From: Rusavskia elegans
Taxonomy: Eukaryota; Ascomycota; Lecanoromycetes; Teloschistales; Teloschistaceae
DNA length: 64,000 nt
Direction of reading: 5' to 3'
Assembly: GCA_011316305.1 (NCBI GenBank)
Contig: SAUG01000034.1
Coordinates: 124,001 to 188,000, forward strand
Numbering within the stretch: the stretch's first letter is position 1; each line of letters starts with the position of its first letter. The translations under genes were made by a program, and so were the position numbers. Below the pieces are notes generated by a model, which was not told where the DNA came from, did no database searches, and worked only from the letters and a program-made list of their open reading frames with translations. Shown one piece after another: positions 21,393 to 34,064 of the stretch.

Positions 21393-23114
21393 ATGACTTC
21401 CTCGAAGACTCCTCGACGGGCCGGCACTGGTCGCCAACATTCCGCACGTCCTAAGACTCGCAACTTGATTCGTTGGACTGGTAGGTTATACCCTCCTTAA
21501 TATCGATGCTGTCCATATGTAACACCAGAGACAAGCTGACCTCCAACAGATGAATTGGACAAGAAGTTGCTGCTCACCATACAGTGGGCATGTAACGTGA
21601 AGGGGATAAAGATTCCATTCGAACTGGTAGCCAGTGAGATGAGCTCTACCAAGAGTTCTGATATCAGTGCTGGTGCAATCGTCCAGCACTTAGCCAAGTT
21701 TCGCGTTCGCATGGTCGAACAGGGGTTAAGTGTCCCACCTCCACTGACTCGTGGAGGCAACAACCACCTAGCAGCAGCCAAAGCCAGCCAAGGCTCGAAG
21801 ACCGACGGATCCGTCAAGGCTGGATCCATTCTTCGTAGCACGAAGCCGACAGGGAAGAAGTCCAAGCAGAATGATGACTCCGAGCAAGAGACCCTAGAAG
21901 AGACAGACGATGATTCTGAAATTGTAACCCCTAAGAAGCCATTTGCCAAGGCCAAAGGCAAACGGAAGGCAAACGGGCCTTCTCGTGGCGGAAGAACATC
22001 CAAAGGAATTCAGCAGTTCGACGACAGCGACTCCGATGTGGTGAAACAGGAGCCAACGTCTTCCGCCGAAGACAGAGACAGCCAAGCGCGCTACGGTGTG
22101 GGTGACTCCATGTGGAACTTGGATGGCACGGAAGAAGCTCCTCCAAAGCGTGTCCGCACTTCAGTGTCATCGAGTCAGTCCTCTCAATCCCGAACAAAGG
22201 TGGTAGTCCTTGATATCGGTCGTGAAGGTTTTGCGAAACTGGGAGTCTCTGGTCAGGCAGAGGACTTTGAGCCGGGAGAGGACGTCAGCGGTTACCAGTC
22301 CGAAAATTCCGAGCACTCCTCAAACGATAATTTTCGTGGCAACAGTTCTCCCATGGACCGTACATCATACGGTGGAGCAGCGGTGTCTGCAACAACTGCA
22401 AATTACCATAACCCATACGGCCACAACACATTCGGATCAAATCAAACGAAGACTCTGGAGGATGGCCATGATCTCGGATTGGTTGAACATGACGGTTTTG
22501 AGGAAGACCTTCTTGGACATGTGACTTTGTACGACCAAAACCGCTCCAACGGTCCGTCCGGTTTCAACGGCCTTTCGCCGGCTTTGTACTCTTATTCTCA
22601 TGCGAAGAGCCACGGCAATCAGAAACATGCTGCTCATGATTTACGCGAAAGCTCGGATTTTGCTGGAGTTGATGAGCGTCTTTCCCGCAATGCGTCCACG
22701 GCCAATCCAAAGAACGGGATCGCCAACTACGGCCGGCTCTCAGAGAAAACCGCAATTCACAACGGGTTCCAAGGAACCAGCGGAACGTATCTCTATGATG
22801 GAGTCACTGGTGTCAGCAATCGACAACCGACTGATAAGACACCGCTGCAAGATATTCCACAATTTGGGCCCCCAACCAGCAGTGCAGGCGGGCATCAATC
22901 TTCGTACTCATCCGTGGGAAGCTACCACCCAATCGGTGGAGATTTCGTAAGTTTCCCTGAGATCAGCTACGGCGATTGTTCCGAAAAGCCATCGGGGATG
23001 TCCCGTAACCCTAATGGAATGGATTACATGGCCTCCGGCGCCCCATTCCACCATGACGATGGAACGGCTTGGGAAGCCTTCTTGGATTCCGAAAACTATG
23101 GGTTTGGCTACTGA
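21393..23114 (+). CDS. Myb/SANT-like nuclear protein, long form (family member G)
   Basis: Exons 21393-21480 and 21550-23114 give 550 aa, far longer than the other six. The N-terminal domain reads IRWTDELDKKLLLTIQWA, then IPFELVASEMS, then AGAIVQHLAKFRVRMVEQG. It is preceded by a basic, R/K-rich lead of about 25 residues. The 69-nt intron (phase 1) lies one codon after the tryptophan, matching gene F. The rest is predicted disordered: K-rich segments (TGKKSKQN, KAKGKRKAN), DSDSDVVKQEPTS with a psi-K-x-E site, then a long S/G/N/Y-rich tail ending NYGFGY, the kind seen in transcriptional regulators. DNA binding and nuclear location are inferred; its targets are unknown. Confidence 0.75.
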
Positions 23115-24653
23115 TGAGGAGTGATATGATTCTGCTCAGACCACTCCAAAGAGAATTTCCTTTTCTTGAAAGATCTTGGAGCCATCGACCCTGAAAGTGG
23201 ATTGGTTGCCGGGTCGTTTGATGGTCTCCTTGTTATTCTTCACTCTTCTTGGCGGAAAAAGATTTTGAAACTGATGTGGACTTGACTTTCTTGGAAGAAA
23301 GAGGTCAGCATCAGACCTAGCATCGATTTATCCAAGCAGTCTTTGAGTGGCTAAACGCCTCAATTGAGGGAGCACTGGAGGGAAGCCTCTAGTGACACTG
23401 TACATAAGCAGAAGCAATGATGAAACATGGTTGACTGACCATGACCTTCCATTAACATAGTGATGTCTCAAGCAGCAGCAAAGAGTTCCGTTGATGTTGA
23501 CCTCGAATCTCAGCGAAACCTAGAGCAGACACAGGGCCAACGATGTCTAGGATAGCTGTGCTTGGTCAGATCCGAGGCTCATCGAGGCTTTACCAATCCG
23601 TCATTCCATGGTTGGGTGGTGCATTCCCTCGGGATATCAATCGAAGCATTAGACGCCCTGTTTACCAGTCGATAGTTGGAAGATGATGCATAGCTGTCCT
23701 TCGTTGACATTGGCGATGTCAAGCTGACCTGGTGACGAAGCGAATAACACATCGTCAATCGGCCTTGAACTGGCGAGGATGGAGGGTAGTGGTTCTTCGG
23801 GGGATGCATTGAAGGCAGCGACGTGTACGTATATCATGCCAAGATAGTCTGACTTAATAACATGGAGATGCAGGATGTCCGGTGCATCAAGCAAACAGCA
23901 AAACAGGAAAGAAGGATCCAGCGAAGGAGGTTGCGACCCCAGCAAGTCGATCACAGTGAATCAGCTGGACCCAATCGCCCCTATCTCTCAACGCCACACA
24001 CAGTTCGAGGACATGATGCAAAAGTCAGCATAATCAAAGTCTGAGTGTCCTTACACACTGGGACACTCCTCGCTTCGAATCCTCGTGATTTGCAACGGCG
24101 GCAAGGTCTTCAAGACATGCAACCGATGTGGGATCTTGGATATTGCGCGTGTGCTGCCACTGTTACTTCAAAGAACTGCACGTTCTCCGACCCTTACACT
24201 GCGTGTGAGAGCGCGTCTACAATTATGGGACGCTGTGGGTTGTTTCAGACCTTCTCTGAGAGAGTGGAGTCCGGGTACTGATACACTCATTGGACGAGGT
24301 CCAATTTCGCTACTGGCTTCTATCCTGGCTTTCACCGAGCATTCGGTGGAGATGCTTTGCGTTACCCAACCATGGGATCGTCCTTACGCCGTGAAGACTC
24401 TCTGGACCTTGTGACCATTCAGCGGTGGTATGTGCCCGTGTTACTAAACGGAGCCTTGGAATGATAAGTTCAGCACGCAGGACCGAGGATGTAGGTTGAT
24501 GTATAGACTTTTGGAGGGGAACATTGCAAAGGAGCTGTCGAACTGTTCAACGGCAAATGGTGTTACACCTCGCGTGGAAATATCGGATGAGAACCGCGCG
24601 GCATGTTCCGTTGACGCGGCTAAAAGCACGGGCGCTAGGCCGATTTGGAGAAT
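23115..24653. other. Intergenic with no supported gene
   Basis: Several 60-100-codon open stretches lie on both strands (23649-23954 minus, 24045-24281 plus, 24085-24414 plus). None has splice logic or a recognisable motif, though 24120-24281 encodes a cysteine-containing segment. The 3' end of this stretch is the HSP60 promoter. Confidence 0.4.
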
Positions 24654-24666
24654 TTCTGGATCTTTC
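24654..24666. promoter_or_regulatory. Candidate heat-shock element upstream of HSP60
   Basis: TTCTGGATCTTTC fits the three-unit heat-shock pattern TTCnnGAAnnTTC with one mismatch (GAT for GAA). It lies about 134 bases before the HSP60 ATG, a sensible promoter position. Heat-shock factor control of HSP60 is established in fungi; this site itself is only a pattern match. Confidence 0.4.
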
Positions 24667-24799
24667 CTCCGCCTCTCATAAATTTTGATCTCCCATTCGA
24701 GGTATCATCTTGCCTTTTCCCTACTTTACACGCCTCCGTTAACAGTCATCCCAGACTGCTGTTACCTTCTTGTTTCATTCTCATATCTCGGTAGGAGCA

Positions 24800-26696
<1,897 letters not shown>

Positions 26697-27349
26697 ACGG
26701 ATCCTCCGTAACTTCCGTCCATTCCTTCAAACATTGGCCCGGCGTACTCGAGAGGCTTCAAAATCTAAGCGTTTCGCGACTTGTATTCCCCCCATGGATA
26801 TCTCCACTCAGGACCTTCTTGTAACCCCATTTTCTAGCATACGGGGAATGTCAGCCATGTATCATACCTCTGTACAGATCAATAGCATAAGTCTTAATCA
26901 GAAAGTCCATGTCTGAATGAATCTTTCTCATGTCAAAGATGACAGAGATAGATCGCTCTCTAACCTCATGTTTCGTGCCGTCGTTGTGAATCGCTGCGAA
27001 AGGCTTGGCCCTTTACTCCTTAGGGGCAAATTCCCCCACCAACCGCCAGACATCACTGAACCCCACTCACCCTTTTGTTTGGTGCGCACGAGCGACTTTT
27101 CTTTGTACACGAACTTCTTTCTGAGCATCTCCTATCTAATCCTCGACGGCAAAAAGAATCAAACAGGCAAAGTACGTCATCGCCAGGCATCAATCTTCCT
27201 CGGGCTTACTGCAAAAGCTGTGTCCGTGCTTTGCGGGACTCGTCAGCTCCTTCAATGTCTGCCTACACTGCTGATGGTGCTACGACTATATAGCGTTGAC
27301 TCTCCATTCCTAAGACACACAAGTCCTCAATCGCGTGCAGATTGTCATC
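26697..27349. other. Intergenic between HSP60 and cofilin
   Basis: The 3' region of HSP60 and the promoter and leader of cofilin. No other feature is recognised. Confidence 0.4.
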
Positions 27350-28067
27350 ATGGTACGTCTTCTCTGCGTTCCTCTCGGCCTTTCCAGGCGGTTCTCGCTG
27401 ACCATAAGTAATCCAGAGCAAATCCGGGTATGCCTCTATCCCAAATCCACAGCCCAATCCGTCATTCATGGCCTGGTCGCTAAATTGCCCTATTTGACAA
27501 CAGAGTCGCCGTCAGGCCCGAATGCGTCACCAAATTTAACGAACTCAAACTGGGCAAATCCCTCAAATATATCATCTACAAGCTTTCAGACGACTACAAA
27601 GAGATCGTCGTCGAGGAATCCTCTACAGATCCAGAATGGGAGAACTTCCAGAAGAAGATCGTCGATGCGAAGTCGAGCCACAAGGGCAAGGAGGGGAAAG
27701 GCCCAAGATATGCGGTATACGACTTTCAATACGAGCTGGAGGGTGGGGAGGGCACACGGTACGGCTTCACACCTTTTCGTGGAGGAAGAACGTTTCGGTA
27801 CTAAAAGAAGATCTAGGAACAAGATTGTCTTCATTTCGTGGTCGCCCGATGAGGGAACTTTGGTTTTCGTATGTCCACATTTCTTCACGTCTATTAGATG
27901 CAGAGATTAGGCAGGCTGACTCCTAGTAGCCCCGGATGACCTATGCCTCCTCAAAAGAAGACCTCAAAAACTCCCTCAACGGCATCGGCGCCGAGATACA
28001 AGCGAACAACGAAGATGAGATTGAATACTCCACAATCCTGTCGAGCGTCAGCAGAGGAAAGCGCTGA
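27350..28067 (+). CDS. cof1: Cofilin (ADF family actin-severing protein)
   Basis: Five exons, 27350-27352, 27417-27427, 27504-27758, 27817-27868 and 27930-28067, give 152 aa. Cofilin binds and severs ADP-actin filaments and drives cortical actin turnover at the growing tip. The start MSKSGVAVRPEC carries the conserved N-terminal serine that is phosphorylated in this family. It continues FNELKLGKSLKYIIYKLSDD, then PRYAVYDFQYE, NKIVFISWSPDEGT and MTYASSKEDLKNSL, which includes the actin-binding long helix. Exon 1 is the ATG alone and exon 2 is 11 nt. The exon 4 end at GTATGT was preferred to an earlier GTTTTC donor; the choice changes three residues. Confidence 0.93.
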
Positions 28068-28322
28068 AGCGGATCGCGTTGCAACATGGGATGCAGGGTT
28101 GTCAGAAATAGCACTAGCAGCTATCACGTCAGGACGAAAGGATGCCAAACACGGGAGGCTTTCGTGGGGGGAGAGGATTCCTACTCTAGACATTCGATGC
28201 TTATGAAATTCGTTGAGGCAAACAAGATCAGACAATAGACTCATGGTTGCGCCGCGATTGCACCGACGTCTAGACCTGTGGATCTACGTATATCAACATC
28301 CCTCCTGATACTCCCACCACAA

Positions 28323-29117
28323 CTACCGCTCATCCCACCCTCTCTTGAACAAACTCCACACCTCATCCGCCTTGCTCTCATCCCGAACCCTCTGCATCAA
28401 CCACCCCTTCAAATCATCCCAGAACTCCGCACTTCCCAACACTTCCTCTCCGCTCTGTCCCTGCGCAGCAGGTACTTCCCCCTTCCCTTCCACTCCTCCC
28501 ATCTTTACATCCTCACCACCCGCGGCGCTCGCACCAGCCGCACTCAACCCAACAACCATAACCCCAAACTCCACCTCCCTCGCACCCTCTTCACCCACAA
28601 CCTCGCCCACGGTCTTCGCATCCGAACACGGTTTCCTCTGATACAAAACTTTGATCCCGTCTGTGCCATCTCTATGTATCTCTTTCGCGATTTTTTGCTT
28701 CAGCTCGAATATACTGGTCGCTAACGACTGCGACGGAAGCGTTAAATTGAGCGGCGGCGATTTGAGCGAGCGGAGTGTGATGGATATCTTGTTGTCGTTG
28801 TCTGCTGAGGGCTGCGGTCGTTGGGATGCTGTTGAGGGGGGTTGCATGGTTGGGGAGGAGGGGTAGCGGGGGAGGGTGTACTGTTTTCATTTGATATGTT
28901 AGCATGTCAGTTCGGTCCAATTGAATTGGGTTCGAGCGATTGAAGCGGGAGGAAACAGGGGAGAAAGGAACGGGATAAGAGGGGATGGTGATAGGGGAAA
29001 GCGTACAGGGCCCTTGAGCTCCAATGTTTTGAGGTCGGCGGCATGGTCTGGTTGGAGTTTTATGGCGCGGGAGTCGAGGGTTGAGAGGAAGGATTTGGCG
29101 AAGGAGAGTTCGGTCAT
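28323..29117 (-). CDS. get5: GET5/MDY2, ubiquitin-like protein of the GET pathway
   Basis: Exons 29117-29007 and 28880-28323 give 222 aa. Get5 joins Get4 and Sgt2 in the cytosol to hand tail-anchored membrane proteins to Get3 for ER insertion. The N-terminus (SFAKSFLSTLDSRAIKL, then YTLPRYPSS) fits the Get4-binding region. A ubiquitin-like fold follows at about residues 74-155 (ISITLRSLKSPPLNLTL, IFELKQKIAKEI, IKVLYQRKPCSDAKTVGEV). The C-terminal FWDDLKGWLMQRV and WSLFKRGW match the homodimerisation helices. The intron (acceptor AACAG, branch GCTAAC) joins in phase 0. It is convergent with cofilin, the 3' ends being about 255 bases apart. Confidence 0.85.
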
Positions 29118-29898
29118 TTTTGGAGGTGGGAGGAGTTCTGAGGAGGTCGGTCGTATAGAGAGGATGCTATGTGAGTATTGCGGTGGATATTGAAAGCAAG
29201 CACCAAGACTTGATAGGTGACGTCAGCCGGCGCAAGTGGTGGACGAGCGCCGAAGTTCTGCCGATACTAGACTTTTGGGGCTGTTGCGAAAGTCTTGAGG
29301 ACATGCGACTGGCAGGATGTTTAACAGCTCACCATACTTTCGTCCCATTCATGCGTCAGTCAGTCGTGTCCCCAATGCTAATGATGGATGAGGTACATTC
29401 AGACTGCTCCTACAGTGGCTCACTACCGCTTTACTTTGTCGATAGGTCTCTACATGCAGGAATAGAGACGATGTAGCCAGGGAGAAACCCATTGGTCTCG
29501 TGTTCCCAAGCTTCGAATTGGAGGAGCTCTTTGACATTAGCCCTTCCAAATTGAGTGCCACAGTTTCTTTTCATGAACGGCCTTACGCTACGGGGCTACA
29601 AAGAGTGATAGACTCTTTTACATGATAGGTACTCATCTGATTTTGCAAGCAAAGGAAGAGTTCAAGCTGCATGTCTTCAAATTTGTCTTTAGTGTTATCG
29701 GTAGGTGCTGAATTCATTCACTCAAACCTTCACAAGGAAGTAGTCGCTTGATTTGCCGTTCACGTCCCCTGGGGTCTGTTGATGATTGACGGGTATGACT
29801 CTTTTCATGACAATGTCGTGTGTTTAGCAGAGCGAATTCTATCCTTACTCATCGCATTGCATTGCATCCGAGACAAATCGAACACAAAACGATAACAT
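29118..29898. other. Intergenic, nothing recognised
   Basis: Upstream region of GET5 and downstream side of the tRNA gene. No coding frame is supported. Confidence 0.4.
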
Positions 29899-30058
29899 TG
29901 CCCAGACCTGGGATCGAACCAGGATCCTTGGAATAGCGAAGCCAGTAGCCTCCTCGCCAGCTGGCAGGACTTGACCTTTACTGCAGCCGCAGGCAAAGGG
30001 GGAGCTACCCGACTACTAGGTATTCGTCCAAAGCGTTAACCAGTTACGCCACCTGGGC
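29899..30058 (-). tRNA. tRNA gene with 87-nt intron, isotype uncertain (Ile-AAT by position)
   Basis: Read on the minus strand from 30058: acceptor GCCCAGG pairs fully with TCTGGGC (one G-T). D stem GCGT/ACGC, anticodon stem TTGGA/TCCAA (perfect), T stem CCTGG/CCAGG with loop TTCGATC and discriminator A are all in place. The 5' exon is 30058-30021, an intron at the standard place between positions 37 and 38 is 30020-29934, and the 3' exon is 29933-29899. By position the anticodon is AAT (Ile), but position 33 is G instead of the near-invariant U, so the isotype is doubtful. An A box-like GGCGTAACTGG and the B box GGTTCGATCC are intact, and CGTTTTG follows the 3' end as a possible terminator. 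Confidence 0.72.
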
Positions 30059-32121
30059 TGTTGTGAGAAAAAAAGCTTTTCCAGCAAACATATGTACCTT
30101 AATTCTTGCCCATTTTCATGCTCCCATCAATTGTCAATTGGCGCTGCTGAGGTGAACGTGTTTTGTTCAGTTGCCATTAAATCAAATTCTTCAGAATGAC
30201 AAAGACAGCAACCACTCACAAAAACAACATTACAGTGTATTCTCTTACTACCTCCAGTCCAATGAGGGCGTGTCGAATACTAGATCAATCGTTGTGACGA
30301 TACGTGTGATGTAACTTTCCCACCATCGAAACATCGACTACGCTGCGCTACAGCTATTCTTCACGAAGGAAACTTCGGATACCTAACATGGATATGTACT
30401 CTCTGCCAGCTAACATCTACATTCGAGGATACAGGATACAGGAGATGTCCATTCCCTCGCGATGTGTGTATTGCAACAGAATAGGTGGCACTTCTGAGCC
30501 GGCGTTGTCAAACATCTATTGAAGACCAAAACACCAAGCCGCTTGAAATCCCCAGTATCGCGCCGTGTTATCATCGGTATTTTACCCCATGTCGTTTTGG
30601 ATGGCCAAAAAGGGGCGTTCAGGGGTCAAGCTGCGTTCCGAAGGGTTAGGGCTCAACGTATACGGTGACCTTTTGTTACTTCAACTCGCCAATAATTCTC
30701 ATCCATGGATACAAGCCGCCATTATTAATTATCGATCAATGCTTTCGTCATGGATAACCGCACCACCTACTGAATCTGGCGGAGACATCAGATTGGGCAG
30801 TGGTACGGCGGCGCCATCCTAGGACGAGTACAATAATTATCCATGGATGGCGAGTATCCACCGCGAATGCGGGACAGCTTTGAAGGACCTTTACGGTTTG
30901 TGCGGCCCTTGTCATCTTGCGTACGGAGTAGAGTAAGTGACTTCCTTGCATATGACTTTGCGAGCTCTGCAGGCGAGCTGCAAGCCCTCCTGCTCTCTGG
31001 GAAGTTCAGAAGCTAATGCAGGAACTGTGACAACATCACCAACGTGGTTCGCGCCGAGCCAGACTACAATCAAGACAAAACACTATCATCCTTGACACGC
31101 AGCTTCCATTGGACCCCTCAACCTTCTCTGTCGTGAGACTACTGCCGGACCCAGAGTCCTGGACTAGGTACCTTAATATTTAATAAAGCACTGGTGCATC
31201 TTGACAGCGCCATCTTAGCGCCATCTTGACGCCAAGATCACGGCGACCGGGATAGTCAGCTCTCTGGCTTGAGCGGACCAATGATACGACGATGACACCA
31301 ATATATCTCCGCTTCTCAATAATTAGGTAACAATCTAGCACCAGGCTTCGGCGACGTCCACCTTTGAGCTGAGGCTTTCGATTTGGGATGTCAAATGGAA
31401 TGGTACGTACTCTGTACTTCACGGGATACTCCCCACACGAGCGGATCTCGGTGACGACAAAGCGCCCCATTGCAATTCTTGAACACATTTGCTAAACATT
31501 ACTCGTACACTAACAGTCTGTCACCGTCTCTTTGCTTGAGTCTGTGCGTTTACTACCCTTCTCTTCCTGAACTAAGCTTTCGAGTGCCGAATGTATGGGG
31601 AAGCGCACGAGTCATATGCCTGTTCAAGCTCCACGTGTAGATCCTTGTCAAGGGTCTACGAGTACGTAGGGCAGAGAGCCTTCAAGCCTTGGAGTAACAG
31701 GGGTGATCGCTGGCACCGAAGCTCCTGTAACCATAGCTTCAAGCCTGACTAGTCATCTTACGACGTACTCCAAGAGTGCGAACGTCGGAACTATCTACGA
31801 CTGTAGCACTACTGCCCAATCTTTCCAGGGTTCTCTTGCGAGTCTATCGACTGTCGGGCTGAAAGGGCCCTTCACTACCGTGTGAGGTGTTGGTTATCAT
31901 GCTTTCCCCATTCCTTCATCTGTTCGTTCGTTTGAACGTCTCTGGAACACCTCTGATCTTTGGGGAACGCCGGAGGTTCCCCCTGCCGTTTGATAATCGA
32001 CAGTGCACGGCCATCTACACACTGTTTGCATTCATATGCAGTCCGCAAATGTCTAGCAGTACAATAATCACACGGCATTAAAGTCGCTCCCTCGATTGGA
32101 CTCTGTGAATATCACATCAAT
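30059..32121. other. Gene-poor stretch upstream of the GPCR gene
   Basis: Two kilobases with no supported gene. Short coding-like fragments occur at 31180-31488 (minus) and 31703-31885 (plus, ending in a stop and rich in S/T with one Cys). Neither has a recognisable family or splice model. Confidence 0.4.
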
Positions 32122-33511
32122 ATGGCACCCCGCCTCACCCCTGGGCAGCATCTGGTGATGGTTCTCACAGAGCGCCTGATCTCAGGCGCCTCAATCGTCG
32201 GCATCCTTTTCATAATCCTCACCTACATGTTCTCGTCGTCCTTCTCAAAGCCAATCAACCGTCTGGTCTTCTACGCATCGTGGGGAAACCTGGGGCTTTG
32301 TATTGTCGCAATGATAAGTTTGAATGGGCCCGACGCTGGTGACGACTCTCCGCTTTGCCAATTCCAGGGTTTCATGGCGCAACTGTAAGATGACTCGTGG
32401 TTATCGAATATGTGCTTATTGACGATGATTAGGTTCCTTGGTGTCGATGCCTATTGGGCGTTTTGTATGGCCGTCAACATCTACCTTGTGTTTTTCCGCA
32501 GCTATAACACAAAGCAATTACGTGGGCTCGACCACAAATACTTCCTCGCCTGCTACGGCTTCGCTCTCGTCCCGTCGATTATATATCTCTTCATCGAAAC
32601 GAAGGATCGAGGCAAGATATATGGAGGGGCAATCGTGAGTAGCTTATGTTCTTATCAAGTCAACCGTATCCATTGACTGGAAATAGCTGTGGTGCTGGGT
32701 TTCCCGCGAGTGGAACTTCCTTCGTATTGCCGTCCTCTACGTCTTCATGTGGTAAGCATAGCTATCCCTCCCTCGGCCACAGACGTCTCATTCACCCAGG
32801 GTCGCGGTCATAATTGCAATTTTCATCTACATCATGGCTGGCCGCGATGTATGGAGGAAACGCGATGCGCTCAAGGGATTTTTGAATCCGTTCAATGAAG
32901 ACCCGTTCGCGAAAAACGTTACGATGACGACCTCCGTGACCGTCACTTCGGAATCGCGGAAACCATCACTTCCCAACCTCGAGGTGCGAGAGGTTGACGA
33001 AAGCCACCTCGACAGGAGTTACGATGCCTACTCTGTCAACATTGAAATCGGCCAGCAACGACCCGAACGACCGCGGAGACCGTCCCGACCGGCAGTCTTC
33101 TGCATTCCCACCGTCACCCGAGCCGCCGCGCTGAGCGAGGAGAATGCCGACGCCTTCCTCTACGCTCGCGTTGCCTTCCTCTTCTTCATCGCCCTCCTCA
33201 TAACCTGGGTCCCTTCAAGCGTCAACCGCGCCTATGCCCTCGCCCATCCTGAACATATCAACTTCCCTCTCAACTTCACCTCTGCCGTCGTTTTCTCCAG
33301 CCAAGGGGTGCTCAACTGCGCGGTCTATATGGCGACATCGCAATCCGCGTGTCGCAGATTATGGGCCAAGATGTTGAGGCGTGATTATATTTCGCCGACG
33401 TCGAGAAAAGAGAGCTTCACGACATACACGATGGGGCTGGAAGGTGAGAGAGATGGAAGGCAAAGACTAGACAGCGATGCGACGAGTTTTACGGAACTTA
33501 CGGCGCGCTAA
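32122..33511 (+). CDS. cAMP receptor-like G protein-coupled receptor
   Basis: Exons 32122-32384, 32433-32634, 32687-32751 and 32800-33511 give 413 aa. Seven hydrophobic segments are visible, the first at about 15-38 (GASIVGILFIILTYMF), the third near GVDAYWAFCMAVNIYLVFF, the fifth around RIAVLYVFMWVAVIIAIFIY and the last two in the C-terminal third (VAFLFFIALLITWVPSS, then NFTSAVVFSSQGVLNCAVY). A long charged loop (about 195-320) separates helices 5 and 6. This layout, with a Cys after helix 2 (SPLCQFQGF), fits the fungal cAMP-receptor-like class, which signals through heterotrimeric G proteins at the plasma membrane. Ligand unknown. All splice joints restore frame inside membrane helices. 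Confidence 0.87.
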
Positions 33512-34064
33512 ATCCAATACAATATAGGAGCAAAGTCCTCAATTTAGCAGGTTGGCGCCTTAAAGCAAAGTGATCCAAAACCGATACACTCCCACGTGGA
33601 TTACTTTCGGATACAACATCTAGAAAAGAATTGTGGGCATCAGTTTCTCATCCCCAGATCTTCACACATACAAAGTCTTTCGCCGCAACAGCTCGGTCGG
33701 AGACCTTTGAGCCATAGGCTTTCTTTTGACTTTCGGTGACGAAACAGTCAAGGAAGAGCCTTGCGTTCTTCTTGGTAACCCTACACGAACGGAAATGGGA
33801 GGATGTACCCTGATTGTAAGGAGATTTGGCGTTCGAGCTTCGGCGACGAGTCTTGGGGGGTTGATTTCCGAGATAGCATACCTTACAACATATAGCTGAC
33901 CTATGTGTAGACATATGGACCGAGATGAAAAAACAAAGTCAATTTGTACAGTTAAAAGAAAGTCCATAACTCAATTCGATTGGCTTTGAAATTATACATG
34001 CTTCAAGCACCATCATTACTGTTTACCACAAACAATCTCAACCATCAACCCACCTCATCAATAC
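33512..34064. other. Intergenic, nothing recognised
   Basis: 3' side of the GPCR gene. Overlapping open frames on the minus strand (33648-33967) show no family features. Confidence 0.4.
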
